From the NCBI GenBank assembly GCA_031772625.1, contig CM062810.1, positions 869,507,650 to 869,571,649 of the forward strand: a DNA stretch of 64,000 bases, in the 5' to 3' direction. A model generated the notes under the pieces. The model worked only from the letters and a program-made list of their open reading frames with translations. It was not told the DNA's origin and ran no database searches. This DNA is from Pinus tabuliformis (lineage: Eukaryota > Streptophyta > Pinopsida > Pinales > Pinaceae). The position numbers were made by a program, and so were the translations under genes. Of the stretch, positions 1 through 10,881 are shown piece after piece; position 1 is the first letter of the stretch; every line of letters begins with the position of its first letter.

Positions 1-939
1 CAAAGTTGGTATTGGCTAGTGCCTTGAGCTAAACAATTTCCTTTACCCTTGTATCAACAGTGAATTCGGAGAGGATTCTAATATTATCTTTATAAGATTT
101 ATATCAGTTAAGATTGATGAATAAAATTCATGAGACATGAGCTAGGATGTCCTTACAAGGTGGTTGTTGATTATTGGAAGCTATGATGGCCATTATGTCA
201 GGCTAGGTGGTCGCACTCCCTTGATCGTGAGCATGATTGTGATCAAGATGGAAGACTTCATAGTCTAGATTGATTGTTTAGCAATGATAATTAGTGGGCT
301 CATTCACAAAAGCTTCTATTTCACTAATCCTTTTTATAGAGTTGTCAGATTCAATTTCCAAAGGTTTTAATTACACTATAGAGTTGAGTTCGGAGAGAGT
401 TGTGATTCACAGTGTTAAGTATAGCAGCTATGACACTTGAATGAAGACAAGCATAGTAGATGTATCAGACTCTGTTATAAGCTTACCTGCATATAATAAG
501 GGACTTGGTTGGCTTTTTTATAATTTTATAAACAAGTTCCATGTCATGGAAATGTGAAAAAAAACAGTGATATTGCCACCATGTGGCTCTTGTCATATAT
601 GGTTTTATACTTTTTCAAAAAAATCTCTAAGAGTTCACAATGCTAAGTTTCACTAGGACCTTACAAACTTTTATTATTTAGTGAAAGACTCACCAAGATC
701 TTACAAGATTTTATAATTGAGTAAAATATTCGTAATGCCTGGTGAGAGATTCGCCAGAAAATTATATATACATATTAAATTATTTATAAAATCGCCTTCC
801 ATTTTTCCTATATACCATGGAGATTCACCCATTTATTATACATATAAAGTTAGGGGGGGTTCTTAAAATTTCCCTGGTTATAATTTTTGACATGTTGCAG
901 CTAGATGTAGAAGAATAATGGTTCAAGATCATCACATTC

Positions 940-1203
940 CAGGTACATTCAGGGATATTGATTTTCTTCCAATATGTTTGGTCACAAAGTTGTTGATTGC
1001 TACAGAAGGAATATGAAACATGTAAGATGCTATGCATGTAACAAGCTTGGACATAGAGCAAAGGAATGCAAGAACAAATTATAGGGACCATACCAAAAGG
1101 AGAAAACATCATCACGCTTGAAGATATGGAAGAAGAAGGAAGTATAGTCAGAAAGACATGGCATAGCACAATATACTCAGACACAGCACAACACAGAAAT
1201 AGC
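940..1203 (+). pseudogene. copia gag nucleocapsid remnant (two zinc knuckles)
   Basis: Reading the plus strand near 953-1083 gives a copia nucleocapsid signature. A first knuckle (GY-stop-FSSNMFGHKVVDC, about 953-1000) has lost its leading cysteines to changes giving TGA and Ser. A second, intact CX2CX4HX4C knuckle lies at 1028-1069 (CYACNKLGHRAKEC). A stop follows at 1082-1084. The frame then reads on through a Lys-rich stretch (KIWKKKEV) and a Gln/His-rich stretch typical of the gag-pol junction of copia elements. The protein would package element RNA in virus-like particles. Upstream of about 900 I could not follow a capsid frame with confidence. Confidence 0.75.
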
Positions 1204-2849
1204 AGACTCAGGGGGAGCTGAAAGTGTAAAACTTCAGTGTCCTAAATCTCATACGCAAGTTTCATAAAGGGAAGTCACGTATATATGCGAGTTAGACAAT
1301 GCACAGTCGCGTATATGTTAGTCTGAGGAAAAGCAGTGGGGACATGCTCAGAAAAAGGTTTTGATATGATTCAATCCATTATTTGCTCTATTGGTTAATA
1401 GTTACAGTGTGCTGAGGATGTGTGGAAATGTCTTGATACTTGTAAGATGTTTAGAAGTGTTTTTGATGATGATGATGTCTTGATGCTTATTGTTTATTTA
1501 TGCATGATCAGATCTAACAGTAAATAGATGGCAGAGGTTGAGGGGGAGCATATGCCTTTAATAATGCATTGTTGGCATTATGGTTAAAAGTACTTGGTGA
1601 TGATGCTTATATGGCTAAATGATATATCTTGCTATGATGTGGTTATGAGTTGTCCATGGTAAAATCTTAGATGATTCTTGGGGTTACATAGTAGATGTTC
1701 AGATCATATTTGTGGATTGATCCTTAGATGGTGCATATATGATGCTTATATGGTGATCTTCATAAGGATAAGGAGAAGTACAAAGCTTGAATACACAACT
1801 TCATTACTTGATGATGAGTCTCTCATATGTTGTTGTCGTCATATGCATAAAGATCATGATGCAGGATTCCTATAGTTCTTGGTGCTCATGCGGATGAGGA
1901 TTGTTGAAGTTGTTGATATAAAGAAGCCTTGATAAAAGACCTTGAGCTCAAGATACATAGTGTTGGATACATGAATGATTACTCAAATTTGCATTGTTGG
2001 AGACATGATGATGATGAGTTCTTACCTACATGTTGATAGGTTGATACTTACATATGTTGATTGATGCAGATATTCCCAAGTGATGATACATGGATGAGCG
2101 TGTTGATAAGATGGCTATGGTGTTTTACACATATGAGATAATGTGAATGATTTTATGATGATGAGCTGATATCTATATGCAGACATACCCTGTCATAAGA
2201 CATTTATAGGTTGCTGATCTGGAAATGGTTGTATGCAATTTTCATAAGGATTATCCGCGTATATATGCCTGTTTCTGTGGATACAGTCGCGTATATGTTA
2301 ATTTGAAGGAAATCAGTGGGCCAAACTTAGAATTAGAAGAGTCTGATATGGGCCTGACAGAAACCATCTAGCACAGATGGAACAGGTACAGAAGGAGAAC
2401 ATGATTGGTGGTCTAGATGTTGTTGAAAGATGCTTATGGAGCAGATCATACATTATGTATGATAGTTGCTAATGACTATCATGGTCTTATTTAGATGTTT
2501 GGTCTCATGTAAAGGTCATATCAAGACTCATGATGTAATAGTGTGTCTCTATCTATTGTAGTCATTTGATGAAATCTCTTCTGGTCACATGATGTAACTT
2601 GTAACCCCTCTATGCATAAGAAGGATGATGAAATGTTTCAGTCATGTATCAAGGTCATGTAATGGCCTATGTTGGTTTCCCCACTATGCCTGAGATGAAT
2701 GATGTTATACTCTTATTATCATGTGTAAACCTTTGGTATATCCCCACTTGGCTAGGAGATTTATGTATGTATCAGTCTTTGGTGCTAGGAAGGTCACTTA
2801 TGATGTATAGAGTCATATTCTTCTTGTAGAACATCTTTTTGCAGACCTT
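1204..2849 (+). other. non-coding internal tract of element F with paired CGTATAT motifs
   Basis: No reading frame here looks real; the short ORFs show no family signature. A TTCATAA-rich block with two CGCGTATATG-type motifs about 30 bases apart appears twice, at 1261-1340 and 2240-2320, about 980 bases apart, each copy followed by a similar AAATCAGTGGG-like tail. This points to an old duplication of roughly 1 kb inside the tract. TGTTGGCATTA, the same word that starts the LTR, also occurs at 1570 after a GAGGGGGAGC tract, so pieces of the purine-tract/LTR junction have been copied upstream. Confidence 0.55.
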
Positions 2850-3310
2850 GCTTACAGTCAAGGGGAGCATGAACGACATACTTCAGCAGAGCAGAAACTT
2901 CAGCATGTACTCAGAGGGAGCATGGTCATATTGGTACACCTTGGCATATACAAAGGGGGAGCTGAGTTAGAGATTTTAGCCGGTACTCAAGGGGAGTATG
3001 GACAACAGAATGTTTACCAAAGAAAGAGAATATCTTGGTCCGCCCTTTGCCCTTGATGTCAAAGGGGGAGAGTGATTTGGTGTTGCTGCCATGAAGTCCA
3101 AAGGGGGACATTGTTGGCATTATGATGGATGTGTTGTACTTGATGGAAACCCACTCATAGAAGAACATCTCACTTATTTATAACTAGATGAATCTTCGGA
3201 AGAGATATCAGATGTGACTGAATGCATGGGATGTAGGACAGCTCAAAGGAATCAGAAGATAGTTCTAAGTGTTACAAGTTAGCTTTGCCATCAAGTCCAA
3301 AGGGGGAGAT
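2850..3310 (+). other. multiple polypurine tracts upstream of the 3' LTR
   Basis: A series of AAGGGGGAG-like tracts occurs near 2862, 2912, 2955, 2990, 3060, 3100 and 3298. The last, AAAGGGGGAGAT, abuts the LTR and is the best candidate for the primer of plus-strand DNA synthesis. The tract at 3098-3108 is followed by TGTTGGCATTATGA at 3112, a second copy of the LTR start word that is abandoned after a few tens of bases. Multiple purine tracts are a known trait of Sireviruses. Confidence 0.7.
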
Positions 3311-3684
3311 TGTTGGCATTATGAGACAAGTGTTCTCCTTGATGGCAAATCACACAGATGACAGATCATAGTGCAGCAAGTCAGCAACAAGGATTTGATG
3401 ATCAAACGACAAGAATGAAGAGAAAATATATATACGTAGGTTCATCAAGACCGAGCCACGTATACATGCTGGTTAGTCGTTGAAAAGATGAATATGCATA
3501 TACACGCACTTTCATGCAAGAGAATGCGTGTACATTGGGTTTTGTTCCATGGTAGTTAGTCCTTGGTATTTGAACCTATGGTTTTGGACCATAGTATCTC
3601 GTCAGATGTGTTGATCCCAAGTATTGGGTCCATGGTATTGGTTTTTTATGGTCTTGGACTGTGGTATTGAGCAAGGCCTAAGAC

Positions 3685-3692
3685 TATAAAAG
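3685..3692 (+). promoter_or_regulatory. TATA box in LTR of element F
   Basis: TATAAAAG lies about 375 bases into the LTR, in the sense orientation, following a C/A-rich stretch and preceding GA-rich DNA. It is the only good TATA box in the first kilobase of the LTR and would set the start of element RNA. Position and orientation are seen; promoter function is inferred. Confidence 0.55.
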
Positions 3693-4691
3693 GAGAAGAA
3701 GATCATTAGGCATGTGTATTGAAAAAGTCTTGAATATCTGATGAAGGATGAGATCCAGTATGCAGGTTATGGGTTTATGATGCATTGCATGATCTGAGCT
3801 AACGAGGGATCTCACCAGTTGATGGAGAACATGATCTAAGGATAGATCGGGATCAAATGGTTTGAAATGAACTATCTCTATATAGTTGATTATGTTTATT
3901 CTAGATCTGTATACTGATGCATGTAATGATTTGAACTGGGTATAACTTAAGCTTGAAATCACTGCAAGTCATGATTGAATATTTATAGATATGTACGTGG
4001 GTTGGCTTTGGTGTAAGCGCCTATGTACGCGGGTTTGGTTCATTGTAGTAGCGTTTATAATTTGAGCTATGATGTTTGAAGTTACAGGTGGTTCTGGTTG
4101 TTGATGAGGTCTGATGACAGTTTAAAGGTGTCAGTATTCTACATATCCTATTTGGTTGATTGTGTTTAGCTTCAGTATTGATGGATGAGAACTAATACTG
4201 GCTCAAGATCATAATGACTCATATTTATGTGATCTGATGGACTACATCTAGGTTCTAACACACATATTATCCTTGTATATGTAATAATCTGGATATGTCT
4301 GAAGACAGGAAGTGCATCAAGTTATAAGTAAGAAATTGATGACATATACGCTGGTTCACCTTGGTGAGGTTGCATATACATGTTGGTTCAACACTTCCAA
4401 GTAGCGTATGCACTCTGATGCATGATTTTGATGATACAATTGGTTCTGAATATTGTTGCAAAGTTCAGTGTTCTGCTCTATGTTCTGGTGACTGTGTTGT
4501 TGACAGGGTTTCAGTGCTTTAGTGATTCAGAAATTGATGATGCTAGTATTGATTGTTTTATGCTTCAATGATATTTATGGGTCCAGAATTAAAATTTTAT
4601 TAAATGTGGCCTTCAGATTATAGTGTTGTGCTTTAGGGGTATCCAGTCTGAAAATGTATAAAATGTGGTCCCTGGAGGGTGAAAGGAGATG

Positions 4692-4965
4692 GTAGGCCGG
4701 CGCCTACGTACAAGTACATCTGCTAGTACAAGAGCAAAGGGGGTAGTAGCTCCCTTCCAGTAGCAGCTAGAGAACAAGTGAAGATTGGAGCATTCAGTAG
4801 GTAGGCATCTACGTACTAGTAAATGGATCAGCTAGTACAAGAGCTAAGGGGGTTGTAGCTCCCATCCAGGAGAGTCTGGAGAACGAGAGAAGGTTGTAGC
4901 CTTCTACAGGCAGAAGCCTGTGTACTGGTATAAGACTGCACTAGTACAGAACTATTGTAAAATGA
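4692..4965 (+). repeat. about 107-bp tandem repeat, 2.5-3 copies, in LTR of element F
   Basis: Units begin near 4692, 4797 and 4905. Each carries an AGGC(N)GCCTACGTAC-like start, then CTAGTACAAGAGC(A/T)AAGGGGGT, GTAGCTCCC and a CCAG-rich end; the third copy is partial. The position, between the TATA box and the U5 end, places it in the transcribed leader of the element. Confidence 0.65.
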
Positions 4966-5331
4966 ATTTTCTTATTGAAAGAAGATAGAGACGACTTGCA
5001 GCAGGTGGTTTTCACCCACATTGGGTTTCCACCTTATATCATGGTGTTCATGTGTGCTTCTTGTGTGTGATGATCTGTTCTATTTTACTGCACCTGCTTA
5101 CTATACATATGGTTAATGAAGTTCTGATGCACTAACTGAAGATCAACATTTAATGGATTAACTGAATCATAAGTATTCTGGATATATGCTAGTTGCATTA
5201 GACACAGTTGCATATACACGTGGGTTCCATTAACTGAAGTAGCGTATATGTATCTAAGTATGGAAATGAAAAAGTTTTATTGATTTGATAATACTGATTC
5301 ACCCCCCCCTCTCTCAGTATTATTTCCAACA

Positions 5332-5517
5332 AAAACAACTCTAATACCAAATGTAGCTTTTAACCCTGTACATAGATTACCTGCATACAAATTCTAAAAA
5401 TAGAAAATAAACAATGGCGAGAACATAAAACATAAACTAAATATACACAGATATTTTCCCTTAGATATAAAAACCACGACTACCAGATTGATTTTTCATT
5501 ATGTTCCTTTCAATGTT

Positions 5518-5581
<64 letters not shown>

Positions 5582-6179
5582 CATCTCGAAGCATCCATAA
5601 TCCCCAATCCATTAACCTTGTATTAGAACATAACCGTAGTTTCCTTGACCGGATCTACAAAATAAGATGCACTGAAAACCATCGCGCCCAAAACCATGTG
5701 CGAAATCCATTCACAAAACCATAGGTAGGTTTGCCCACCTAATATAGGGTCTAGAAAAAATTTCCCGAGGGCACTGCCCCGAACCCCATACAGGGGGGCT
5801 TCAGCCCCTCTCAAATCCCTCAATGCTGCCACCCCCCAACTAGTAGTGGAAAGAATATAACATAACCTAACAAAGATGGCTTTTATGCACTTCATTTAAT
5901 TCACTAAGGCATGCATGAGAAGATCAGGGATGGATTTATTTCAACTTCGAGACAAGCCTCAACACTCTTTTCTACATATCGTTGTCCTCATCTCCATTTA
6001 TTTCATCAACCAACTCCTCTACATGATCATGTCCCTTTATTTTGACTCATCCATATACCATACACCTTTGTGCTACCATTTTGAAGTTTTTACAGGATAG
6101 AGCAATTTCAGAGCTACAACTTATCATAAATTTTGTTAAACGGATGTTATGAAATCACAGTATTATGATGTGGCTTTAG
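5332..6179. other. unassigned spacer with (AT)n tract and GC-rich patch
   Basis: No gene or element boundary is visible. An uninterrupted (AT)n microsatellite runs about 5520-5577 and creates the spurious Tyr-Ile ORF there. A GC-rich patch at 5755-5835 contains CCCGAGGGCACTGCCCCGA and CCCC/GGGG runs of the kind often met in old plant repeats; I could not assign it to a family. Confidence 0.5.
5520..5577. repeat. (AT)n microsatellite
   Basis: About 29 uninterrupted AT units, ending in a short ACATACAT stretch. Simple sequence repeat; no function inferred. Confidence 0.95.
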
Positions 6180-6910
6180 CCCCTCTTATTCTTAGCCCTT
6201 ATAACGTTATATTCCATCATGGGACTAGGATTTGTGACTGGTGGCTTCATATACCACTAGTGTGTTATATCGAAGCCCCTCCATATTGTAACTTTTATTG
6301 AAAAAACCTTATAAAATTGGAAAGCCTCGATTGGATTTTAGCCCCCTTTTCTTAGCCCATTTTCTAATTTCCTCCATAGGATCAGGTGTCATGACCATCG
6401 CCATAACACACAGGTGCTAAGGTCTTCAGGATCCTGTCGAGGGCCTACCTCCCTGTGTTTTAGCTCTCACCCTTGGTTCTTTGGAACTCCCTCGACCATG
6501 TGCCACTTAATATCAGAAGCTCCTTTCATTGTAACTTTTATCCAAATTTTAATTATGGAGGAGTTCTAAAATTTTGACCTTTGAAATACTTCCCACATGC
6601 AATCACATAACACTTATGTGCTATGCCTGATTTACACCCTTGGTTCTATTGGTTTCCTCATCCAGGCACCAATACATTGGAGCCCCTTTCATAGGAACCT
6701 TTTCATAAATCATTTTCAATGGAGTTACGAAACTCTGAGCTAAAAAACTTTTCATAGCACTCAAGTGTTAACCCTGCTCTATGCCCTTGGTCATTTGGGT
6801 CTCCCATGATCATGTATCAGTCTCATCAGAGCTCCACATATCATATTGGAGATTTCTTGTAAAAATATTAGACAAGAGTTATGAAAACTCCTACCTATGA
6901 AATTCTAACC
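6180..6910. repeat. degenerate tandem repeat, period about 150-240 bp
   Basis: Recurring blocks include AGCCCCT(C/T)CATATTGTAACTTTTAT-like segments near 6277, 6517, 6683 and 6830, and CCCTTGGTTCT(T/A)T(T)GG...CCATG-like segments near 6471, 6638 and 6787. Spacings of about 240, 165 and 150 bases suggest at least four diverged units. Copies are too diverged to be a young satellite. No coding potential is seen. Confidence 0.6.
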
Positions 6911-6981
6911 TCCAAGATGATGTCATGTTGAGGTGATCAACTCCACGTAGCATCTCCTTAGTGGTGACACATGTCACCTAG

Positions 6982-9086
6982 TGATGAGCACTAGTATTGC
7001 AACCAGAATGTTGCAACTCCTCGGCTACCAGCTTTAATTTATCAACCTAGGGTTCGTACAAACTTGGAGGTAACAGTGTTGTATACACAAGTAAAAGTGA
7101 TGGTTTTTCATTTTGTCACTTGTTCAGTTGGCGAGAGACCACTGGCGGTTTTCAAGGCAGAATTCTATGGATTTAGAAGAAGCTTGGTTTCTTGATGAAA
7201 TAGAGGGAAATCTAGTCTAAGAGAGAGTTGATCTATTGTAATAATGGAAAGACCAAAATTCAATGCTAAATCACATCATTTACTAATTAATTGCTAAGAA
7301 ACTATGCTTTGCAATAATGCTAAATTAACATCAACCAAATGATACTGTCTAAGCATGGAAGTTAAAAGCATCAAACATCACTATTGTGCAAGTAAAGGGA
7401 CTGAAATAAATATGTTTTTGTCTTTTTGTTCTTTTCATGCAAAACCAAATATGCAAAATAATCTCTTGTGGTGATGTGGCATGTGGTTTAGGGATGTTTG
7501 AGGATGGCTGGAAGGTTTAGGAGATGGCTAGACGGTGTGGGAGACCATTGGGTGACCTTCAGGCACTTCCTAGAGGTTTTCCCTCAATTCAGCCTCAAAA
7601 CAGGCCACTACAAGAAAACCTACAGGATGCACTAGAAACCTACAAGATTCCTTGTATTTTTACATGATGCAGCAATGAGAAAAACGATGGGTGTTGGAGG
7701 CGATGGAAAGCTAAGGGAAGGTATTTTATGTGTGGGATAGAGTGAGAAGAGGCCTACGATCACTCAAAACCCAAAACCAAGTTTAGGAGATGGTTGGATT
7801 CGCTCAAAATGCTCGAGTAAATTTCTATGTAAAATGATGAAATTGGTGAATCTTTTGATGGAAACGAGGAATGCATATGGGTGAAAGGAGTTGGAAGGCG
7901 GTTGCTTGCTATGATATCTTTTTCTACTTTTGAAGTGCCTGCTCTGCATCAAACATGTGTAATTTCCAAGAAGTCAGGTAAACAAGAAGCATTCTCATAG
8001 GCTAGAAAAGCAGAATTAATGAACTAACTGTCTACCCGATGCATGAGGAAAGTAGCTAAAAGGAATGGAATCATGGATGATATCTACTACAAGAATGAAT
8101 ATAGAAGAGATGAAAATGAAATCCTACTTTGCAAAACTAATCAAATGCTAGTTGAAATACAGTAAACTCTTAAAGCTTATGAAAGAAATAGAAATTTATG
8201 TTTTTGGGGCTACATAAGGGTCCCTTCCTCAAATCATGATCCCAGAGGGAAGAAATGAGGCCAAGGCACATGTTGACAGCCTTATGGTGCTTGTTTTGTC
8301 CCTTCCAACCCACTACTGAAGTAAGGCACAAATGGAAGCAAACTAATAAACAACCAATCAAATCTACACTACTTGCAATGACAATGCCTCTAAAGTCAAA
8401 TTAACAATGAAGCTATGAAACTAAGCTTAAAATAGAGATACAAAAGAGGAGCCTTGGCTGCTAGGGTTGGACCCTAACCCAAGAGCTTCACCCTCTGAGT
8501 TAACTCAGTGCTTGATAAAAAAAAAAAACTTATTCTTATTACCAAAACAAAAAATTACATCAAAACCTTCCACAAGTCTGGAGCTCGAAAATAACTTAGA
8601 GTTTTACAACAAAAATTTGAATCCTAATGAGGCTCTAGGCCTCTCTACTTATACAAATGAAGTCCCCAATGACTTCCTTAAAATTAGGGAGGCTTGGCTC
8701 CAAAACTCTAGATAAACTATCTCTTTGTCTCTCACTTGCTTTGTTGCCTTCTAATCCTAACGACTTGGTTGCTTGCTCTTTGAGCTGGTGTGATAAATGG
8801 AGGAATATACGAATGGGGGAGAAGTAAACGAGGAGGATTTACCTTCTACAATCCCTCTCCCTTGTCCCATTCGAGTTTCAACCTTAGTCTCTGCCAAAAT
8901 TCCTTGATTTCATCCTTCAAACTTGCATTCAATGCATATTAGTCCACTAGGCATGATATCCTACTCTAACTCATCTCATAAACAAAATATTATCAAAAAC
9001 ATGTAATAAGTTGTGAGAAAAGTTGGTTTGACTAAGCTAGGAGGTGAATTAAGGCCCATATAATTACCTAATGATGAGGCTCATCA
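6982..9086 (-). repeat. 3' LTR of element O
   Basis: 2105 bp, bounded by TGATGAGC and GCTCATCA. It aligns along its length with 39623-41438 plus 47464-47734. By eye the copies differ at roughly one base in ten, so the insertion is old. It holds a cluster of TCCTGTAGG-type motifs near 7615-7670 (also in the other LTR near 40258-40318). The short ORFs at 7764-7952, 8170-8361 and 8467-8715 have no known signature. Confidence 0.9.
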
Positions 9087-9103
9087 TCACCTCCCTACTA
9101 AAA
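9087..9103 (-). other. polypurine tract of element O
   Basis: On the minus strand AGTAGGGAGGTGA directly precedes the 3' LTR start (TGATGAG). The position is as expected for the plus-strand primer of an LTR element read on the minus strand. Confidence 0.7.
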
Positions 9104-10881
9104 GTGTTGCTCATCCTCTGAGAAACTCAATCACTATCCATATCCTTCATAGCTCTAGTGGCCTCCCTGACATCCCATGCCTCTGTTGTGGTTTCCTCTT
9201 CGTGTTCATAGAAACCTGCTTTATTTTCTACCTCCTCCCTCTGCCTCTTTTCTTCTTATTCCTTCCTCCTTTATAGAATTCCTAAGAGTAGTGGTAGACT
9301 GAGTTTCAAGCCAATCCAATTGACTTTGAGCCTTTGCATATATTGCTTTTACATGGGTGTCCTATTCAGTGCTTCTCTCATTCTTTGAGGAGAGTGGTAC
9401 TCTCTTATCATTAAGTTGTATCGCAACTTGTTCCATCTCCTTAGGCAATCATGTACGCTATCATCCCCTAACAACCTGAACATGTCCTCAAAATGTGAAA
9501 TTGCTTTCTCTTGGTTGGCAAGATACCTGGGTGCAAGCTGAGGATCATTTGCAGTTAAATTATGTGTGTTGATGAGAGACATTGGATTGGACTGCTCAGC
9601 TTTAATCATAAGAGGTTTTGTTGTTCTCTTGCCAATATCCTCTTCATTTCTGCAACAATTTCTTCCTCATGGTTCATCCATGATGCCAAAGCCATCAACT
9701 ATAAATATCCTAGCTTGGCATTAGGGTCCCATACATTCATGTCTGTTAAGGCCATATTATGCAAATAAAACTCAGACATCTTAGCCCTATATTCTAGTGT
9801 GCTCTGATCACAAAGATCAATGAATTGCCTGTAGTCCAAAAATAGCATAGTACCCCTCTATGCTAGGGTCTTAATTTGGAACTACAATCACTGTTCCTTA
9901 AGGTATAGGGCATAGGATTTAGCTAGCATCCTACACTAGATCACTTCGAGAGAGAAACTGGCCATACATTCCAATTGGTTCTCTCTTTCTATATCTATCT
10001 AATTTCTCATTATGGCCTCTCTGTCTCTCAAGCTACATAGTTCTCTACCCATCTTCTTGAGCTTCTCCTCCTTGTGACCAATGTCTTCCAACCTCCTAGA
10101 TTTGGCAATCTACATCCATCTATGAGTTATGGCTCTCTCCTTCTCAAGCTCAAAGAATAGTGGAATAGCAAATTTTTGTGGAATGACCCTTCCCCCTTCA
10201 ACAAATCTGTAGTATGAGTCAAGGTTAGGTTAGGGGCTAGGTTCCTTTAACTCTGGGTCCTCTTCTTTGGTTTCTTGTTGTAGGGTTCCATCCTTATCAA
10301 ATTTTTGAGTCTCCTGTAGGTTTAACAGAGTATCTTGTAGGAATGATTCAACTTCCTGCAGGTCCTATAGTGTATCCTATAGGATTGCTTTTCCTTTGGA
10401 TCAGGTGGATCTAGTTATAGTCCTTCTCACATAGGTGATAGGAGACTTAGGAGGATGCATTTTCTCTTTCTATTTAGGTGAGTCCTCAATCACAATGGGA
10501 ATTTTGGTTGGTGTTTGGGTTCCCCCTGCCTTATCCTTGTGCTTTTCCTTGTCCTGAAATATAAGGGGGTCTGCCTCTGTCTTTTGCCTTTCTGTTTGAT
10601 AGGGGTGCTAAGAGTAGTGAGGGAAGCTACCGCTTCTCTCTCAATGGCCTCTAGAGACACCCTAGGTAAATCCTCCTTGTCTTTTGCCTCCTCTTTTTCA
10701 TTGTCCTTTTCCTCTCCTCTTCTTCTTCTAGCTCCTCATCTTTTTTATCAGCCTCTTCTTTCTCATCTTCCTCTATTTCATCATCATTCTCTTTCTATTT
10801 CTCCTCTTCTTATTCATCTTCCTCCTCATCTATCTCATATTCATCCTACTCTGCTTCTTCTTCCTTTTCTTTAGTCTCTTC
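9104..10881 (-). pseudogene. decayed tail of the env-position ORF of element O
   Basis: Directly after the stop at 10882 the minus strand continues in a long Glu/Lys/Asp-rich stretch to about 10490, with several stops, followed by a decayed region with one open segment at 9609-9349 (86 codons; Arg/Asn/Leu-rich, helix-like). The frame appears to run almost to the PPT. I infer an acidic linker and a helical C-terminal part of the same protein as 10882-11676. The plus-strand ORF at 10515-10874 is only the complement of the acidic stretch. TCCTGYAGG-like words occur near 10310-10395. Confidence 0.5.

Larger units (their letters stand above)
3430..5260 (+). repeat. dispersed (C)GTATA / TATACG motif pairs in LTR of element F
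   Basis: Short related blocks occur near 3430-3480, 3490-3535, 3990-4065, 4340-4420 and 5185-5255. Each pairs an arm such as CGTATATATGC or ATATACGC with a second arm 25-70 bases on, often TAGCGTATA or CACGTATACA, separated by GGTT-rich spacers. The same pairs occur in the internal tract at 1276-1317 and 2256-2297. They resemble the repeated palindromic motifs known in Sirevirus LTRs; the exact match to the published motif was not checked. Confidence 0.5.
1..5331 (+). mobile_element. Element F: Sirevirus-like Ty1/copia retrotransposon, 5' part outside window
   Basis: Seen: a copia-type gag zinc-knuckle remnant near 950-1080, then about 2.1 kb without a long ORF but with many AAGGGGGAG-type tracts, then an LTR from 3311 (TGTTGG) to 5331 (CCAACA). 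Gag lies only about 2.2 kb from the 3' LTR, so protease, integrase, RT and RNase H are missing from this copy. Known: Sireviruses carry several purine tracts before the 3' LTR and repeated palindromic motifs in non-coding DNA, which fits. The 5' LTR must lie upstream of base 1. Whether this is a deleted copy or a member of a non-autonomous gag-only subfamily cannot be told from one copy. Confidence 0.75.
3311..5331 (+). repeat. 3' LTR of element F (about 2.0 kb)
   Basis: The LTR starts TGTTGG directly after a purine tract and ends CCAACA, a perfect 6-bp terminal inverted repeat. Near the end, a C-run followed by CTCTCAGTATTATTTCC, and at 5005-5040 a HTTTCACCCACATTGGG-like stretch, match the usual U5 of Sirevirus/Tork LTRs. 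It contains a TATA box at 3685, several (C)GTATA-type motif pairs and a three-copy tandem repeat at 4692-4965. The partner LTR is outside the window, so age and target duplication cannot be read. Confidence 0.8.

Noticed and set aside
5488-5724. 78-codon plus-strand ORF with a Tyr-Ile run
   Set aside because: Produced by the (AT)n microsatellite; no other support.
10515-10874. 119-codon plus-strand ORF rich in Ser, Leu and Pro
   Set aside because: It is the complement of the Glu/Lys-rich tail of the env-position ORF of element O; low-complexity shadow.
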